Shown in pieces: positions 51,134-60,011 of a stretch of 64,000 nt of DNA. The notes beneath the pieces are model-generated. The model ran no database searches. It was not told the origin of the DNA and was given only the letters and a program-made list of their open reading frames with translations. Made by a program: the position numbers and the translations under genes. Position 1 is the stretch's first letter, and each line of letters starts with the position of its first letter. The stretch covers positions 744,001-808,000 of the forward strand of contig NZ_JACIDS010000002.1 in NCBI RefSeq assembly GCF_014196455.1. Reading direction: 5' to 3'. Source of the DNA: Kaistia hirudinis. Lineage in GTDB: Bacteria; Pseudomonadota; Alphaproteobacteria; Rhizobiales; Kaistiaceae.

Positions 51134-51447
51134 TGGCCAATCGCAGACGAGGCGAGATCGAGGCGGTCCTCGACGGCGAGGCGCGTGTGCTCGTGCTGAC
51201 GCTCGGCGCGCTCGCGGAGCTCGAAGCCGTGTTCGGCGCCGGCGATCTCGCGGCGCTGGCTGCGCGTTTTGCGGACGGCAAGCTGTCGGCGCGCGACGCG
51301 GCCCGTATCATCGGGGCAGGCCTCCGCGCCGCCGGCGCGGAGGTCTCCGACGACGAGGTCGCCACGATGCGGGCAGAAGGCGGCGCGGCCGGCTTCGCGC
51401 GCATCGTCGCCGAACTGCTGGCCGTCACCTTCGGCGGCGAGCCATGA
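51133..51447 (+). CDS. GTA g10, tail assembly protein
   Basis: A 104-residue protein of the 'gene transfer agent family protein' group: NRRRGEIEAVLDGEARVLVL, GALAELEAVFGAGDLAALAARF (shown in part) and RAAGAEVSDDEVA. It starts where g9 stops. By position and size it matches RcGTA g10, probably a tail-assembly chaperone. Confidence 0.88.
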   Translation: MANRRRGEIEAVLDGEARVLVLTLGALAELEAVFGAGDLAALAARFADGKLSARDAARIIGAGLRAAGAEVSDDEVATMRAEGGAAGFARIVAELLAVTFGGEP

Positions 51448-51635
51448 AAGCCGCGCCGTTTCCCTGGCGCGAGGCGATGGCCATCGGCTTCGGCGTGCTC
51501 AAGCTCTCCAGCCGCGATTTCTGGGCCCTGACGCCGCGCGAACTCGCAAGCGCCATCGAAGGCCTGACGGGAAGGACGAGCGCGCCGATGGACAGGGAGC
51601 GACTGGAGGAACTGGCGAGAAGGTTTCCGGATTGA
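51444..51635 (+). CDS. GTA g10.1, small tail assembly chaperone
   Basis: A 63-residue protein typical of this site: FPWREAMAIGFGVLKLSSRD and FWALTPRELASAIEGL are the hallmark. Overlaps g10 by four bases. The C-terminal RRFPD ends normally. In RcGTA-like clusters such a protein lies between g10 and the tape measure. Confidence 0.88.
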   Translation: MKAAPFPWREAMAIGFGVLKLSSRDFWALTPRELASAIEGLTGRTSAPMDRERLEELARRFPD

Positions 51636-51715
51636 AGCTTTCTTTCCCCCTCTCCCGCAAAGCGGGGGGCCGGGGAGGGAGCGCCGCTCAGGCCCTGCCG
51701 TCGTCCCAGGCTCCG

Positions 51716-51812
51716 CCGTCACCCCGTGCATGACACGGGGTCCATTCAGCCGAAGCGCCCATCGACCACGGCTTCAGGCTGGATGGATTCCGGCTTTCGC
51801 CGGAACGACGGC
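51716..51812. repeat. palindromic repeat family C, copy 3
   Basis: Outer arms GCCGTCACCCCGTGCATGAC and inverted GGCTTTCGCCGGAACGACGG (each shortened) with inner GTCCATTCAGCC and GGCTGGATGGATTC. A family B half-unit (51647-51690) precedes it. Together they fill the 260-base gap before g11. Confidence 0.78.
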
Positions 51813-51895
51813 ATTCTGTGAGAGCGGTGTGTCATGCCCGGCAGCGCCTTCTCCGGCATTCCTCCCGCAGCGGGAGCGTTTAAGAAAGGCATCCC

Positions 51896-52462
51896 ATGCC
51901 CACTGTCGTCGACGAACTCTCGGTCACCATTTCGGCCGACACCACCGCGTTTCGCGCTTCGCTGGATGACCTGTCGAAGCGCGCGAATTCGTTCTCCTCC
52001 GCGATCACCAGCGCCTTTTCGAGCGCCCTCATCGGCGGCAAGGATCTCGATGACGTGCTGAAGAACCTGGCGCTGCGCTTTTCCACGATCGCGCTCAACG
52101 CGGCGCTGAAGCCGCTCCAGAACGGGATCGGGGCGGCGCTTTCGGGCGTCCTGTCGTCTTTCGGCGTCAGCGGTTTCGCCAAGGGCGGCGTCGTGCCGTT
52201 CGCTTCCGGCGGCGTCGTGGCGAGCCCGACCTATTTTCCCCTTGGCCGCGGCCTCGGCCTGATGGGCGAGGCGGGCGCCGAGGCGGTGATGCCGCTGGCG
52301 CGCGGGCCGGACGGGCGCCTCGGCGTCGCCGGCGGCGGGCAGGGCGGCGTCACGGTCAATGTCGCGATCCAGACCCAGGACGCATCGAGCTTCCGCAAAT
52401 CCGAGGCCCAGGTCGCGGCGACGCTGGCGCGAGCGGTCGGGCGGGGACGGCGCGGGCTGTAG
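51896..52462 (+). CDS. GTA g11, short tail tape measure protein
   Basis: A 188-residue tape measure: DELSVTISADTTAFRASLDD, then ALIGGKDLDDVLKNLALRFS, and a glycine-rich C-terminal half (FAKGGVVPFASGGVVASP, LGLMGEAGAEAVMPLARG). GTA tails are very short, so a tape measure of about 200 residues is normal. It should define tail length. Confidence 0.9.
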   Translation: MPTVVDELSVTISADTTAFRASLDDLSKRANSFSSAITSAFSSALIGGKDLDDVLKNLALRFSTIALNAALKPLQNGIGAALSGVLSSFGVSGFAKGGVVPFASGGVVASPTYFPLGRGLGLMGEAGAEAVMPLARGPDGRLGVAGGGQGGVTVNVAIQTQDASSFRKSEAQVAATLARAVGRGRRGL

Positions 52463-52485
52463 CGCGGACGCTTCGGCGTTGGAAG

Positions 52486-52617
52486 ACCCTCACCCCATCC
52501 CTCTCCCGCAAGCGGGCGAGGGGGCGCCAACGATCAGCCTCGATAGGGATGAAGTCCGCCGGCGGAACCCCCTCTACCGCTTGCGGGAGAGGGTTGGGGT
52601 GAGGGTCTTGCTGGCCT
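52486..52617. repeat. palindromic repeat family B between g11 and g12
   Basis: Outer arms GACCCTCACCCCATCCCTCT and inverted AGAGGGTTGGGGTGAGGGTC, with CCCGCAAGCGGG and CCGCTTGCGGG hairpin tips. Confidence 0.78.
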
Positions 52618-52654
52618 TCATCTCCACGTCGCACGGCCTCCTGGAGATACGAAG

Positions 52655-53305
52655 ATGCCCCTGATCCCATCCTTCCACGAGATCCGCTTCCCGACCGGGA
52701 TCGCCTTTCGCTCGCGGGGCGGGCCGGAGCGGCGGACCGAGGTGGTGACGCTCGGCTCGGGGCGCGAGACGCGCAACCAGCGCTGGGCGGATTCGCGCCG
52801 CCGCTATGATGCCGGCTATGGCGTGCGCTCGCTCGCGGACATGAATGCCGTCATCGCCTTTTTCGAGGAGCGGCGCGGCAAGCTGTTCGGCTTCCGCTGG
52901 CGCGACCGCACCGACGATGCCTCCGCGCCGCCGGGCACTGTCCCCGGTCCGCTCGACCAGGCGATCGGCACCGGCGACGGCACGAATGCGGCGTTCCAGC
53001 TGGTGAAGACCTATGGCGCGGCGCATGCGCCCTATGTGCGGACCATCGCCAAGCCGGTCGAGGGAAGCGTGCGCGTGGCCGTCGACGGCGTCGAGGTCGC
53101 GGAAGGCACGGGTTTCGCCGTCGATCCGGCAAGCGGCATCGTCACATTCCTGCCGGGCCACGTGCCGGCGAGCGGCACCGCGGTCACCGCCGGCTTCGCC
53201 TTCGACGTGCCCGTGCGCTTCGATGTCGACCAGCTCGCGATCGACCTCGCCGCCTTCGATGCCGGCGAGATCCCGTCCATCCCGCTGGTGGAGATCCTGC
53301 CGTGA
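52655..53305 (+). CDS. GTA g12, DUF2460 distal tail protein
   Basis: A 216-residue protein of TIGR02217/DUF2460: FHEIRFPTGIAFRSRGGPER, RRYDAGYGVRSLADMNAVIAF (part), LFGFRWRDRTD, GDGTNAAFQLVKTY and VTAGFAFDVPVRFD. Position matches RcGTA g12, a component of the tail tip. GGAG lies before ATG. Overlaps g13 by four bases. Confidence 0.93.
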   Translation: MPLIPSFHEIRFPTGIAFRSRGGPERRTEVVTLGSGRETRNQRWADSRRRYDAGYGVRSLADMNAVIAFFEERRGKLFGFRWRDRTDDASAPPGTVPGPLDQAIGTGDGTNAAFQLVKTYGAAHAPYVRTIAKPVEGSVRVAVDGVEVAEGTGFAVDPASGIVTFLPGHVPASGTAVTAGFAFDVPVRFDVDQLAIDLAAFDAGEIPSIPLVEILP

Positions 53306-54192
53306 GGACGCTCCCTCCCGATCTCGCCGCGCATCTTGCCGGCGAGGCGACGACGCTGTGCCGGTGCTGGCGATTGACGCGCAAGGACGGCACGGTGCTC
53401 GGCTTCACCGATCATGACCGCGACCTCGTCTTCGACGGCGTGACCTTCGAGGCGGCGAGCGGCTTCACCGCCAGCGAGGCGACGAGCGCGGCGGGCTTTT
53501 CGACCGGCGGCATGGACGTGGCCGGCGCGCTCTCCTCCGAGCGCATCGCGGAAGCCGATCTCGCCGCCGGGCTCTATGACCATGCGACGATCGAGACCTT
53601 CACGGTCAACTGGCAGGCGCCGGCGGAGCGGCTGCTGATGCGCACCGGTCATGTCGGCGAGGTGGTGCGCGAGGACGGCGCCTTCCGCGTCGAGATCCGC
53701 GGCCTCGCCGCCATGCTCGACCAGCCGCAGGGCCGCGCCTTCCGAGCCGCCTGCGACGCGGATCTCGGCGATGCGCGCTGCGGCAAGAACCTCGATGCGT
53801 CCGCCTTCCGGGCGAGCGTGAGCGTGGTGGCGAGTACGGACGGCAAATGGCTGACGCTCTCCGGCATCGACGGCTATCAGGTCGGCTGGTTCGAGCGCGG
53901 CCGGGTGAGCTTCACCAGCGGCGCCAATGCCGGCCGCGGTGCCGTGGTGCGCACGCATCGCCTGATCGAGAACGTCATCAAGGTCGAACTATGGACCGCG
54001 ATGACCGGCACGATCGCGCCCGGCGACACGCTGAGCATCACGGCCGGCTGCGACAAGCGCTTTTCGACCTGCCGCGACAAGTTCGCCAACGCGCTCAATT
54101 TCCGCGGCTTCCCGCACATGCCCGGCAATGATTTCAGCCTCGGCTACGCCCGCACCGGCAGCCGCAACGACGGCAGCGCGATCATCGTCTAG
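53302..54192 (+). CDS. GTA g13, DUF2163 hub protein
   Basis: A 296-residue protein of TIGR02218/DUF2163: GFTDHDRDLVFDGVTFEA, the Cys-containing CDADLGDARCGKNLD region, GCDKRFSTCRDKFANALNFRG and FPHMPGNDF, all typical. The paired Cys suggest an iron-sulfur or metal site, reported for the RcGTA hub; here it is inferred. Start is GTG. Confidence 0.93.
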   Translation: MRTLPPDLAAHLAGEATTLCRCWRLTRKDGTVLGFTDHDRDLVFDGVTFEAASGFTASEATSAAGFSTGGMDVAGALSSERIAEADLAAGLYDHATIETFTVNWQAPAERLLMRTGHVGEVVREDGAFRVEIRGLAAMLDQPQGRAFRAACDADLGDARCGKNLDASAFRASVSVVASTDGKWLTLSGIDGYQVGWFERGRVSFTSGANAGRGAVVRTHRLIENVIKVELWTAMTGTIAPGDTLSITAGCDKRFSTCRDKFANALNFRGFPHMPGNDFSLGYARTGSRNDGSAIIV

Positions 54193-54212
54193 GTGAAGAG
54201 CAGGAGACCCCC

Positions 54213-54650
54213 ATGCCCATCTCCCGCGAGGCGATCGTCGCTGCCGCCATGTCGTGGCTCGGTACGCCCTATCGCCATCAGGCCTCGCTCAAGGGCGTCG
54301 GCTGCGATTGCCTCGGACTGGTGCGTGGTGTCTGGCGCGAGGTTTGCGGCGCCGAGCCCGAGGCGCCGCCGCGCTATACGCCCGATTGGGCCGAGGCGCG
54401 GGGTCGCGAGACGCTGGCCGAGGCCGCCGCGCGGCATCTGGCGACCATCGATCTCGACGAGGCGCGTGCCGGCGACGTGCTGCTCTTTCGCTGGCGCGAG
54501 GGACTGCCGGCCAAGCATGCGGCGATCCTGGTCGCGCCGGACCGCTTCATCCATGCCCATGACGGCGCGGCGGTGGCGCTCGCCGATCTCGTGCCCTGGT
54601 GGCGCCGCCGCGCCGCCTTCGCCTTTTCCTTCCCCGGAGTGACCGACTGA
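54213..54650 (+). CDS. GTA g14, NlpC/P60 family peptidase
   Basis: A 145-residue cell-wall peptidase. The catalytic Cys33 lies in GCDCLGLVRG, and the His102 in AKHAAILV. It should cut peptidoglycan when a particle attaches, opening the wall for DNA entry. Overlaps the megatron start by one base (TGATG). Confidence 0.92.
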   Translation: MPISREAIVAAAMSWLGTPYRHQASLKGVGCDCLGLVRGVWREVCGAEPEAPPRYTPDWAEARGRETLAEAAARHLATIDLDEARAGDVLLFRWREGLPAKHAAILVAPDRFIHAHDGAAVALADLVPWWRRRAAFAFSFPGVTD

Positions 54651-57600
54651 TGGCGACGCTCGTTCTGCAGGTGGCCGGCGCGGCGCTCGGCGGCGTGTTC
54701 GGCCCGCTCGGCGCCACCATTGGCGCGGCGGCGGGCGCGCTCGCTGGCTATGCGGTCGACCAGTATCTGTTCGGCACGACGGCCGAGGGCGCGCGCCTTT
54801 CCGATCTCAACGTGCAGCGTTCGGAGGAGGGCGCGGCGATCCCGCGCGTCTATGGCAAGGCCCGCATCTCCGGCCAGGTGATCTGGGCGACGCGGTTCGA
54901 GGAGGTGGTGAGCGAGGAGGGCGGCAAGGGCGGCCCGTCGATCGTCAACTATTCCTATTACGCCAATTTTGCGATCGGCCTGTGCGAAGGTCCGATCGCG
55001 CGCATCGGCCGTTGCTGGGCCGATGGCGACGAGATCGACCTCGCCACCGTCTATCACCGCGTCTATCGCGGCGACGAGGGGCAGGGCGCCGACAGCCTGA
55101 TCGCGGCCAAGCAGGGCGCCGCCGGCACGCCGGCCTATCGCGGCACCGCGATCGTCGTCTTCGAGCGGCTGCCGATCACCGATTATGGCAACCGCCTGCC
55201 GCAGCTCGCCTTCGAAGTCTTCCGCCCGGCCGGCGGGCTCGAGGACGAAATCCGATCGGTCGTGATCATCCCGGCCGCCTCGGAATTCGCCTATGATCCG
55301 CAGCCCGTCTATCTCCAGGGCGGCGTCGGCAGCCGCGAGACGATCAACCGCCATATAGACGGCGCGGTGACGGACTGGCAGGCCTCGCTCGACGAACTGC
55401 AGGCGCTCTGCCCGAACCTTCGGCGCGCGGCGCTCGCCGTCACCTGGTTCGGCAATGACCTCCGCGCCAATCATTGCACGGTCACGCCGCGCGTCGAGGC
55501 CTATGGCACGACGACGACGCCCACGATCTGGTCTGTGTCCGGGCTGGTGCGGTCGGGCGCGCCGCTGGTCAGCCAGATCGGCGGCCGTCCGGCCTATGGC
55601 GGCACGCCGTCGGACGAGAGCGTGCTGCGCGCGATCGTCGACCTGAAGCGCCGCGGCCTCGCGGTCACCTATTACCCGTTCCTGATGATGGACATTCCTT
55701 CGGGCAACAGCCTGACCGATCCCTATGGCTGGGGCACGCAGCCGGCCTATCCCTGGCGCGGCCGCATCACCGCCTCCTGGGCGCCGGGCATGAGCGGCAC
55801 GCCCGACAAGACCAGCGCGGTCGAGGCCGAGATCGCCGCCTTCATGGGCTCGGCGGCGCGCACCGACTTCGCGATCGCTGGTGTCAATGTCGTCTATTCC
55901 GGCCCGGCCGAATGGTCCTATCGGCGCATGGTGCTGCATTCGGCGTTTCTGTGCCTCATCGCCGGCGGCGTCGACGCCTTCATCATCGGCTCGGAGCTCC
56001 GCGGTTTGACCACGCTGCGCTCGACCGGCCATGCCTATCCCTTTGTGACGGCGCTGAAGGCGCTCGCGGCCGATGTCCGCGCGATCCTCGGGGCGGGCAC
56101 GAAGATCACCTATGCCGCCGACTGGAGCGAATATTTCGGCCATCAGCCGGCCGATGGCTCGGGCGACGCCTTCTTCCATCTCGATCCGCTCTGGTCCGAT
56201 GGCGCCATCGACGCCGTCGGCATCGATTCCTATGTGCCGCTTTCCGACTGGCGCGACGGCGCCGATCATCTCGACGCGGCGGTCGCGGAAAGCGGCCGCG
56301 ACATCGCCTATCTCCGATCCAACATCGCCGGCGGCGAGGGCTTCGACTGGTATTATGGCTCGGATGCCGATCGCGCTGCGCAGATCCGCTCGCCGATCAC
56401 CGATGGCGGCTACGGCAAGCCCTGGGTCTATCGCTACAAGGATCTGAAGTCCTGGTGGAGCCAGCCGCACTATAACCGCATCGGCTATGTCGAGCAGGCG
56501 AGCCCGACCTCCTGGGTGCCGGAGGGGAAGCCGATCTGGTTCACGGAGATCGGCTGCCCGGCGATCGACAAGGGCGCCAACGAGCCTAACGTGTTTCCCG
56601 ATCCCAAGGTCGGCGGCTCGCGCCTGCCGCATTTCTCCAATGGCTCGCGCGACGCGCTGATGCAGGAGCGGGCGATCTCGGCGCTCCTGTCCTATTGGGA
56701 CCCGGCCTCGCCGGATTTCTCCGCCGCGTCGAATCCCGTCTCCGCTGTCTATGGCGGGCGGATGGTGGATATCGACCGCACCTATGTCTGGTCCTGGGAT
56801 GCGCGGCCCTATCCGGCCTTCCCCTTTCGCACCGATGTCTGGTCGGACGGTGGCAACTGGCAGACGGGCCATTGGCTGAACGGCCGGCTCGGCACGCTGT
56901 CCGCGATCCGCCTCGTCGAACGGATCCTGCGCGACTACGGCTTCACGCAGTTCGCGGTCGGTGACATCGACGGGATGATCGACGGCTATGTGATCGCCTC
57001 GGTCGGCTCGGCGCGACAGGCGTTACAGCCGCTCGCCGAGGCGCTCGGCTTCGTCGCCGCCGAATCCGCCGACGTGATCCGCTTCGTCCGCACCGCGCTG
57101 CCCCGCGCGACGATCGCCGCGGCGACACTGGCGGAAGACGGCGAGACGCCGCTCGTCACGCTGCGCCGGGCGCAGGAGACCGAACTGCCGGCCGAATATG
57201 GCCTCGGCTTCATCGATCCGCTGAACGATTATCGCTCGCGCACCGTCGCCTCGCGCCGTCTCGAAACGGCGAGCCGGCGGCAGGCGAGCACCTCGACGGC
57301 CATGGTGATCGATGACGGCGTCGCCACGGCGCTCGCCGATGATCGGCTGCAGGATCTCTGGGACGGCCGCGAGACGGTCGCCTTCGCGCTCGATCCGAGG
57401 CGTCTGGAGTTCGAGCCGGCCGATGTCGTCCGCCTGACCCGCATTGGCGAGAGCCTGACCCTGCGCGTCGGGCGGATCGAGGATGGGCTGGTGCGGCGGA
57501 TCGAGGGACGAACCGTCGTCCCGCCGACCGCGACCACGCCGGTCGGCGATGGCTCGGCGACCCTTCCGGGCTGGACTGCCGATCCGGGACCGCCCGATGT

Positions 57601-58525
57601 CGTGGTGCTCGACCTGCCGGCAATGGACGAGGCGACCGGTGACGTGCACGCGCGGATCGCGCTCTTCGCCGATCCCTGGAACGGTCCGTTCGGCATCTCG
57701 GTCGGCTCGGCGGAATCTGGCTATCAGCTACGCCAGTCGGTGGCCCACCGCGCGGTCCTCGGCACGATCGCTGCCGCCGTGCCGCCCGGTCCGCTCGCCC
57801 GCTTCGACGAGGCGACGGTCGTCGAGATCGCCATTCCCGTCGGTTCGCTCGCGTCCCTGCCGGACGAGGCGGTCCTGAACGGCGGCAATCTCGCGGCGAT
57901 CGGCACCGAGGCCGGCGGGTTCGAGGTGATCCAGTATCGTCATGCCGAACTGGTCGGCACGGGCCTGTGGCGGATCTCCGGCCTTCTGCGCGGGCAGGGC
58001 GGCACGAGCGATCTGGCCGCGGCCGGCCATCCGGCCGGCGCGCGCTTCATCCGCCTCGACGGCGCCGTGCCGGTGTTCGAACTCCAGACATCCGAAATCG
58101 GGCTGACGCGTGCCCTGCGTGCCGGACCCCTTGCATCGGCCTATGACCCGGCGACGTTCGCCGAGCGCGACTTTGCCGCCGCCGGCATTGCGCGCCGCTG
58201 CCTGGCGCCGGTGCACCTCACGGGGCGGCGCGACGCGGCGGGCGATGTGACGCTCCGCTGGATCCGCCAGACGCGGATCGGCGGTGATGGCTGGGATCAG
58301 GTCGAGGTGCCGCTCGCCGAGGCGAGCGAGGCCTATCGGGTCGATCTTCTCGAGGGGAGCACGCTGCGCGCGCGCTACACGGCGAGCGAACCGAGCCTCG
58401 CCCTCCCGGCGGCGACGCTCGCCGCGGTCCTGTCCGCGCCATCCGCGCCCTTCACGGCCCGCGTCGCCCAGCTCAGCGCCACGGCCGGTGCCGGCCTTTC
58501 CACGGAGATCCTGATCGATGGCTGA
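54650..58525 (+). CDS. GTA g15, baseplate megatron protein (TIM barrel + tail)
   Basis: A 1291-residue tail-tip protein, the largest gene here. The N-terminal glycine-rich hydrophobic part (LQVAGAALGGVFGPLGATIG) may insert in membranes. Then come phage-tail modules with RIGRCWADGDEIDL, a glycoside-hydrolase-like TIM barrel (about 430-750, with GSELRGLT, YAADWSEYFGHQPADG and WFTEIGCPAIDKGANEPN), and C-terminal modules. RcGTA g15 is the host-recognition and puncture protein. Length matches. Stop overlaps the DUF2793 gene by eight bases. Confidence 0.94.
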   Translation: MATLVLQVAGAALGGVFGPLGATIGAAAGALAGYAVDQYLFGTTAEGARLSDLNVQRSEEGAAIPRVYGKARISGQVIWATRFEEVVSEEGGKGGPSIVNYSYYANFAIGLCEGPIARIGRCWADGDEIDLATVYHRVYRGDEGQGADSLIAAKQGAAGTPAYRGTAIVVFERLPITDYGNRLPQLAFEVFRPAGGLEDEIRSVVIIPAASEFAYDPQPVYLQGGVGSRETINRHIDGAVTDWQASLDELQALCPNLRRAALAVTWFGNDLRANHCTVTPRVEAYGTTTTPTIWSVSGLVRSGAPLVSQIGGRPAYGGTPSDESVLRAIVDLKRRGLAVTYYPFLMMDIPSGNSLTDPYGWGTQPAYPWRGRITASWAPGMSGTPDKTSAVEAEIAAFMGSAARTDFAIAGVNVVYSGPAEWSYRRMVLHSAFLCLIAGGVDAFIIGSELRGLTTLRSTGHAYPFVTALKALAADVRAILGAGTKITYAADWSEYFGHQPADGSGDAFFHLDPLWSDGAIDAVGIDSYVPLSDWRDGADHLDAAVAESGRDIAYLRSNIAGGEGFDWYYGSDADRAAQIRSPITDGGYGKPWVYRYKDLKSWWSQPHYNRIGYVEQASPTSWVPEGKPIWFTEIGCPAIDKGANEPNVFPDPKVGGSRLPHFSNGSRDALMQERAISALLSYWDPASPDFSAASNPVSAVYGGRMVDIDRTYVWSWDARPYPAFPFRTDVWSDGGNWQTGHWLNGRLGTLSAIRLVERILRDYGFTQFAVGDIDGMIDGYVIASVGSARQALQPLAEALGFVAAESADVIRFVRTALPRATIAAATLAEDGETPLVTLRRAQETELPAEYGLGFIDPLNDYRSRTVASRRLETASRRQASTSTAMVIDDGVATALADDRLQDLWDGRETVAFALDPRRLEFEPADVVRLTRIGESLTLRVGRIEDGLVRRIEGRTVVPPTATTPVGDGSATLPGWTADPGPPDVVVLDLPAMDEATGDVHARIALFADPWNGPFGISVGSAESGYQLRQSVAHRAVLGTIAAAVPPGPLARFDEATVVEIAIPVGSLASLPDEAVLNGGNLAAIGTEAGGFEVIQYRHAELVGTGLWRISGLLRGQGGTSDLAAAGHPAGARFIRLDGAVPVFELQTSEIGLTRALRAGPLASAYDPATFAERDFAAAGIARRCLAPVHLTGRRDAAGDVTLRWIRQTRIGGDGWDQVEVPLAEASEAYRVDLLEGSTLRARYTASEPSLALPAATLAAVLSAPSAPFTARVAQLSATAGAGLSTEILIDG

Positions 58526-58862
58526 TCCACTCGAGACGACGCAGCTCGCGCTGCCCTATATCGCGGCGGCGCAGGCGCAAAAGCACGTGACGCATAATGC
58601 GGCGCTCAAGATGCTGGACGGCATCGTGCAGCTTGCGGTGGAGGCGAGTGCGGCGACGGCGCCACCGGGTGCGCCGGCCGAGGGCGCGCGCTATCTGCTC
58701 GGAGCGAGCCCGACGGGCGTGTGGTCGGGGCAGGGCGGCAAGCTGGCCGTCTATGCCGATGGTGCCTGGTGGTTCGCGACGCCCCGGACGGGCTGGCTCG
58801 CCTATGACCGCGGCACGGATCAACTGCTCGTGCTCAAGGCCTCGGGCTGGACGACTGTCTAG
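58518..58862 (+). CDS. DUF2793 domain protein, end of GTA cluster
   Basis: A 114-residue protein with the DUF2793 pattern LALPYIAAAQAQKHVTHNAA, then PAEGARYLLGASPTGVWSGQ and WTTV at the end. It overlaps the g15 stop, so it is made with the megatron. DUF2793 proteins are tail-fibre or head-spike-associated in GTA and phage clusters. Role in recognition is likely but not proven. Confidence 0.88.
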   Translation: MADPLETTQLALPYIAAAQAQKHVTHNAALKMLDGIVQLAVEASAATAPPGAPAEGARYLLGASPTGVWSGQGGKLAVYADGAWWFATPRTGWLAYDRGTDQLLVLKASGWTTV

Positions 58863-58879
58863 GCGGCGCCGGATCGCGC

Positions 58880-59104
58880 TCAGATCGAGAGCACCTCGCC
58901 GACCAGAACCGCGGTCGAGCCGACCGTGTCGAGCACGGCGAAGGCGGCGGCGTCGTGGACCGGGCCCCAATGATGCGCGACGGCCTCATAGCCGGTCTCG
59001 ACGCAGACCAGACCGACCAGGAGCAGCAGGGCCCACCAGCCGTTGCGTATCGAATGGCCTGACAGCACGCCGCCAAGCGCGGCAACAACCACTGCCTTCA
59101 ACAT
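58880..59104 (-). CDS. 74-residue membrane protein behind the GTA cluster
   Basis: Small two-helix membrane protein (MLKAVVVAALGGVLSG, then NGWWALLLLVGLVCVETGY) with an amphipathic end (VLDTVGSTAVLVGEVLSI). GGAG lies eight bases before the ATG. It converges on the DUF2793 gene. Holin-like size, but no family recognised. Confidence 0.6.
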   Translation of the reverse strand: MLKAVVVAALGGVLSGHSIRNGWWALLLLVGLVCVETGYEAVAHHWGPVHDAAAFAVLDTVGSTAVLVGEVLSI

Positions 59105-59260
59105 CGACGCATCTCCACCGGCGCCCCCCGGCTGGAGGCGACGCTGCAGCGCAAAAACGGCGAGCGCGTGGCGCCTTTGTAACGAATCGTAAACGAGGCC
59201 CTCGGCGCGACGCATGCGTCGGCGGCATGCAGACCTCCAGCATCCTGAAAGGAAACCAAG

Positions 59261-59634
59261 ATGGCGAACAGCTCGACGATCGATGGATTGCTCAGCGCGG
59301 TCGACTCCGCCCTGTCGCGCGTCGCCGCGCGCGACGACAATGCCATGACGCCGGATCTCGTGCCGGCGATCTCCGCGGCCGTGGCGGCAGAGGCGGCGCG
59401 CGACCCGGCCATCCAGCACGCGACCAATGCCGAGCCCTGGTACACCTCCCGCGTCACCTGGGGCGCCATCATCGCCGCGCTCTCGCCGCTGATCGGCCTG
59501 TTCTTGGCCATACCGTTACCGCCGCCGATCAGCTGGCGATCGTCGAATTCGGCACAGCGGCCGGTTCGCTCGTCGGGGCCGGCATCGCGCTCTATGGCCG
59601 CTGGGTCGCGCGGGCACCGATCGGGTCCCGATAG
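59261..59634 (+). pseudogene. holin-like membrane protein with a frameshift
   Basis: The frame opened by ATG 59261 encodes MANSSTIDGLLSAVDSALSR, later TSRVTWGAIIAALSPLIGLF, and then switches at about 59503: the continuation GHTVTAADQLAIVEFGTAAG and ALYGRWVARAPIGSR is in another frame and ends at a stop at 59632-59634. Read as one, it is a 124-residue two-helix protein, WGAIIA...YGRWxAxxPIG, a layout seen in phage holin-like proteins. A one-base deletion at TTCTTGG explains it; slippage is the other option. Confidence 0.7.
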
Positions 59635-59715
59635 ACCAACGCGCAGTTGCCCCAAACGGCAGGGGACGATACGCATTCAGTCCACGTTCATGCTGGCGGT
59701 GCTAGGGGGTACAGC

Positions 59716-60006
59716 ATGTCGAACGCGCTCAAGCCTGCCGTCATGGCGCTGATCCTGCTGGCCCTTTCGGGAGCGCCGGCCTTCGCGAATGGCTGTCTGT
59801 CCCAGAGCGAGGCCCGTCAGGCCGTGCAGAGTGGCCAGGCCGTCTCGCTCAGCCAACTTCGCGCCGGAATTCCGGGCGAAGTTCTGTCGGCGCAGCTCTG
59901 CCAGTCCGGCGGGGGCCTCGTCTATATGGTGAGCGTCCTCGTCGACGGCGGGCAGGTGAAACGTCTGCGGGTCGACGCGACGAGCGGCGCGGTGAGCGGG
60001 AACTGA
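59716..60006 (+). CDS. small periplasmic PepSY-like protein (FeuN-like)
   Basis: A 96-residue protein with a signal peptide (KPAVMALILLALSGAPAFA) and a mature domain of about 70 residues with two Cys (NGCLSQSEARQAVQSGQAVS and AQLCQSGG, then LVYMVSVLVDGGQVKRLRVD) like a minimal PepSY domain. Six bases upstream of the response regulator. In Sinorhizobium a small periplasmic inhibitor, FeuN, is encoded just before feuP-feuQ and restrains the sensor; position and type fit, so this is a likely counterpart by inference. Confidence 0.75.
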   Translation: MSNALKPAVMALILLALSGAPAFANGCLSQSEARQAVQSGQAVSLSQLRAGIPGEVLSAQLCQSGGGLVYMVSVLVDGGQVKRLRVDATSGAVSGN

Positions 60007-60011
60007 ACGCA

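Noticed and set aside
54374-56872. Open frame of about 830 codons on the minus strand opposite GTA g15
   Set aside because: Low-complexity translation without motifs; g15 on the plus strand has clear phage-tail domains over the same bases.
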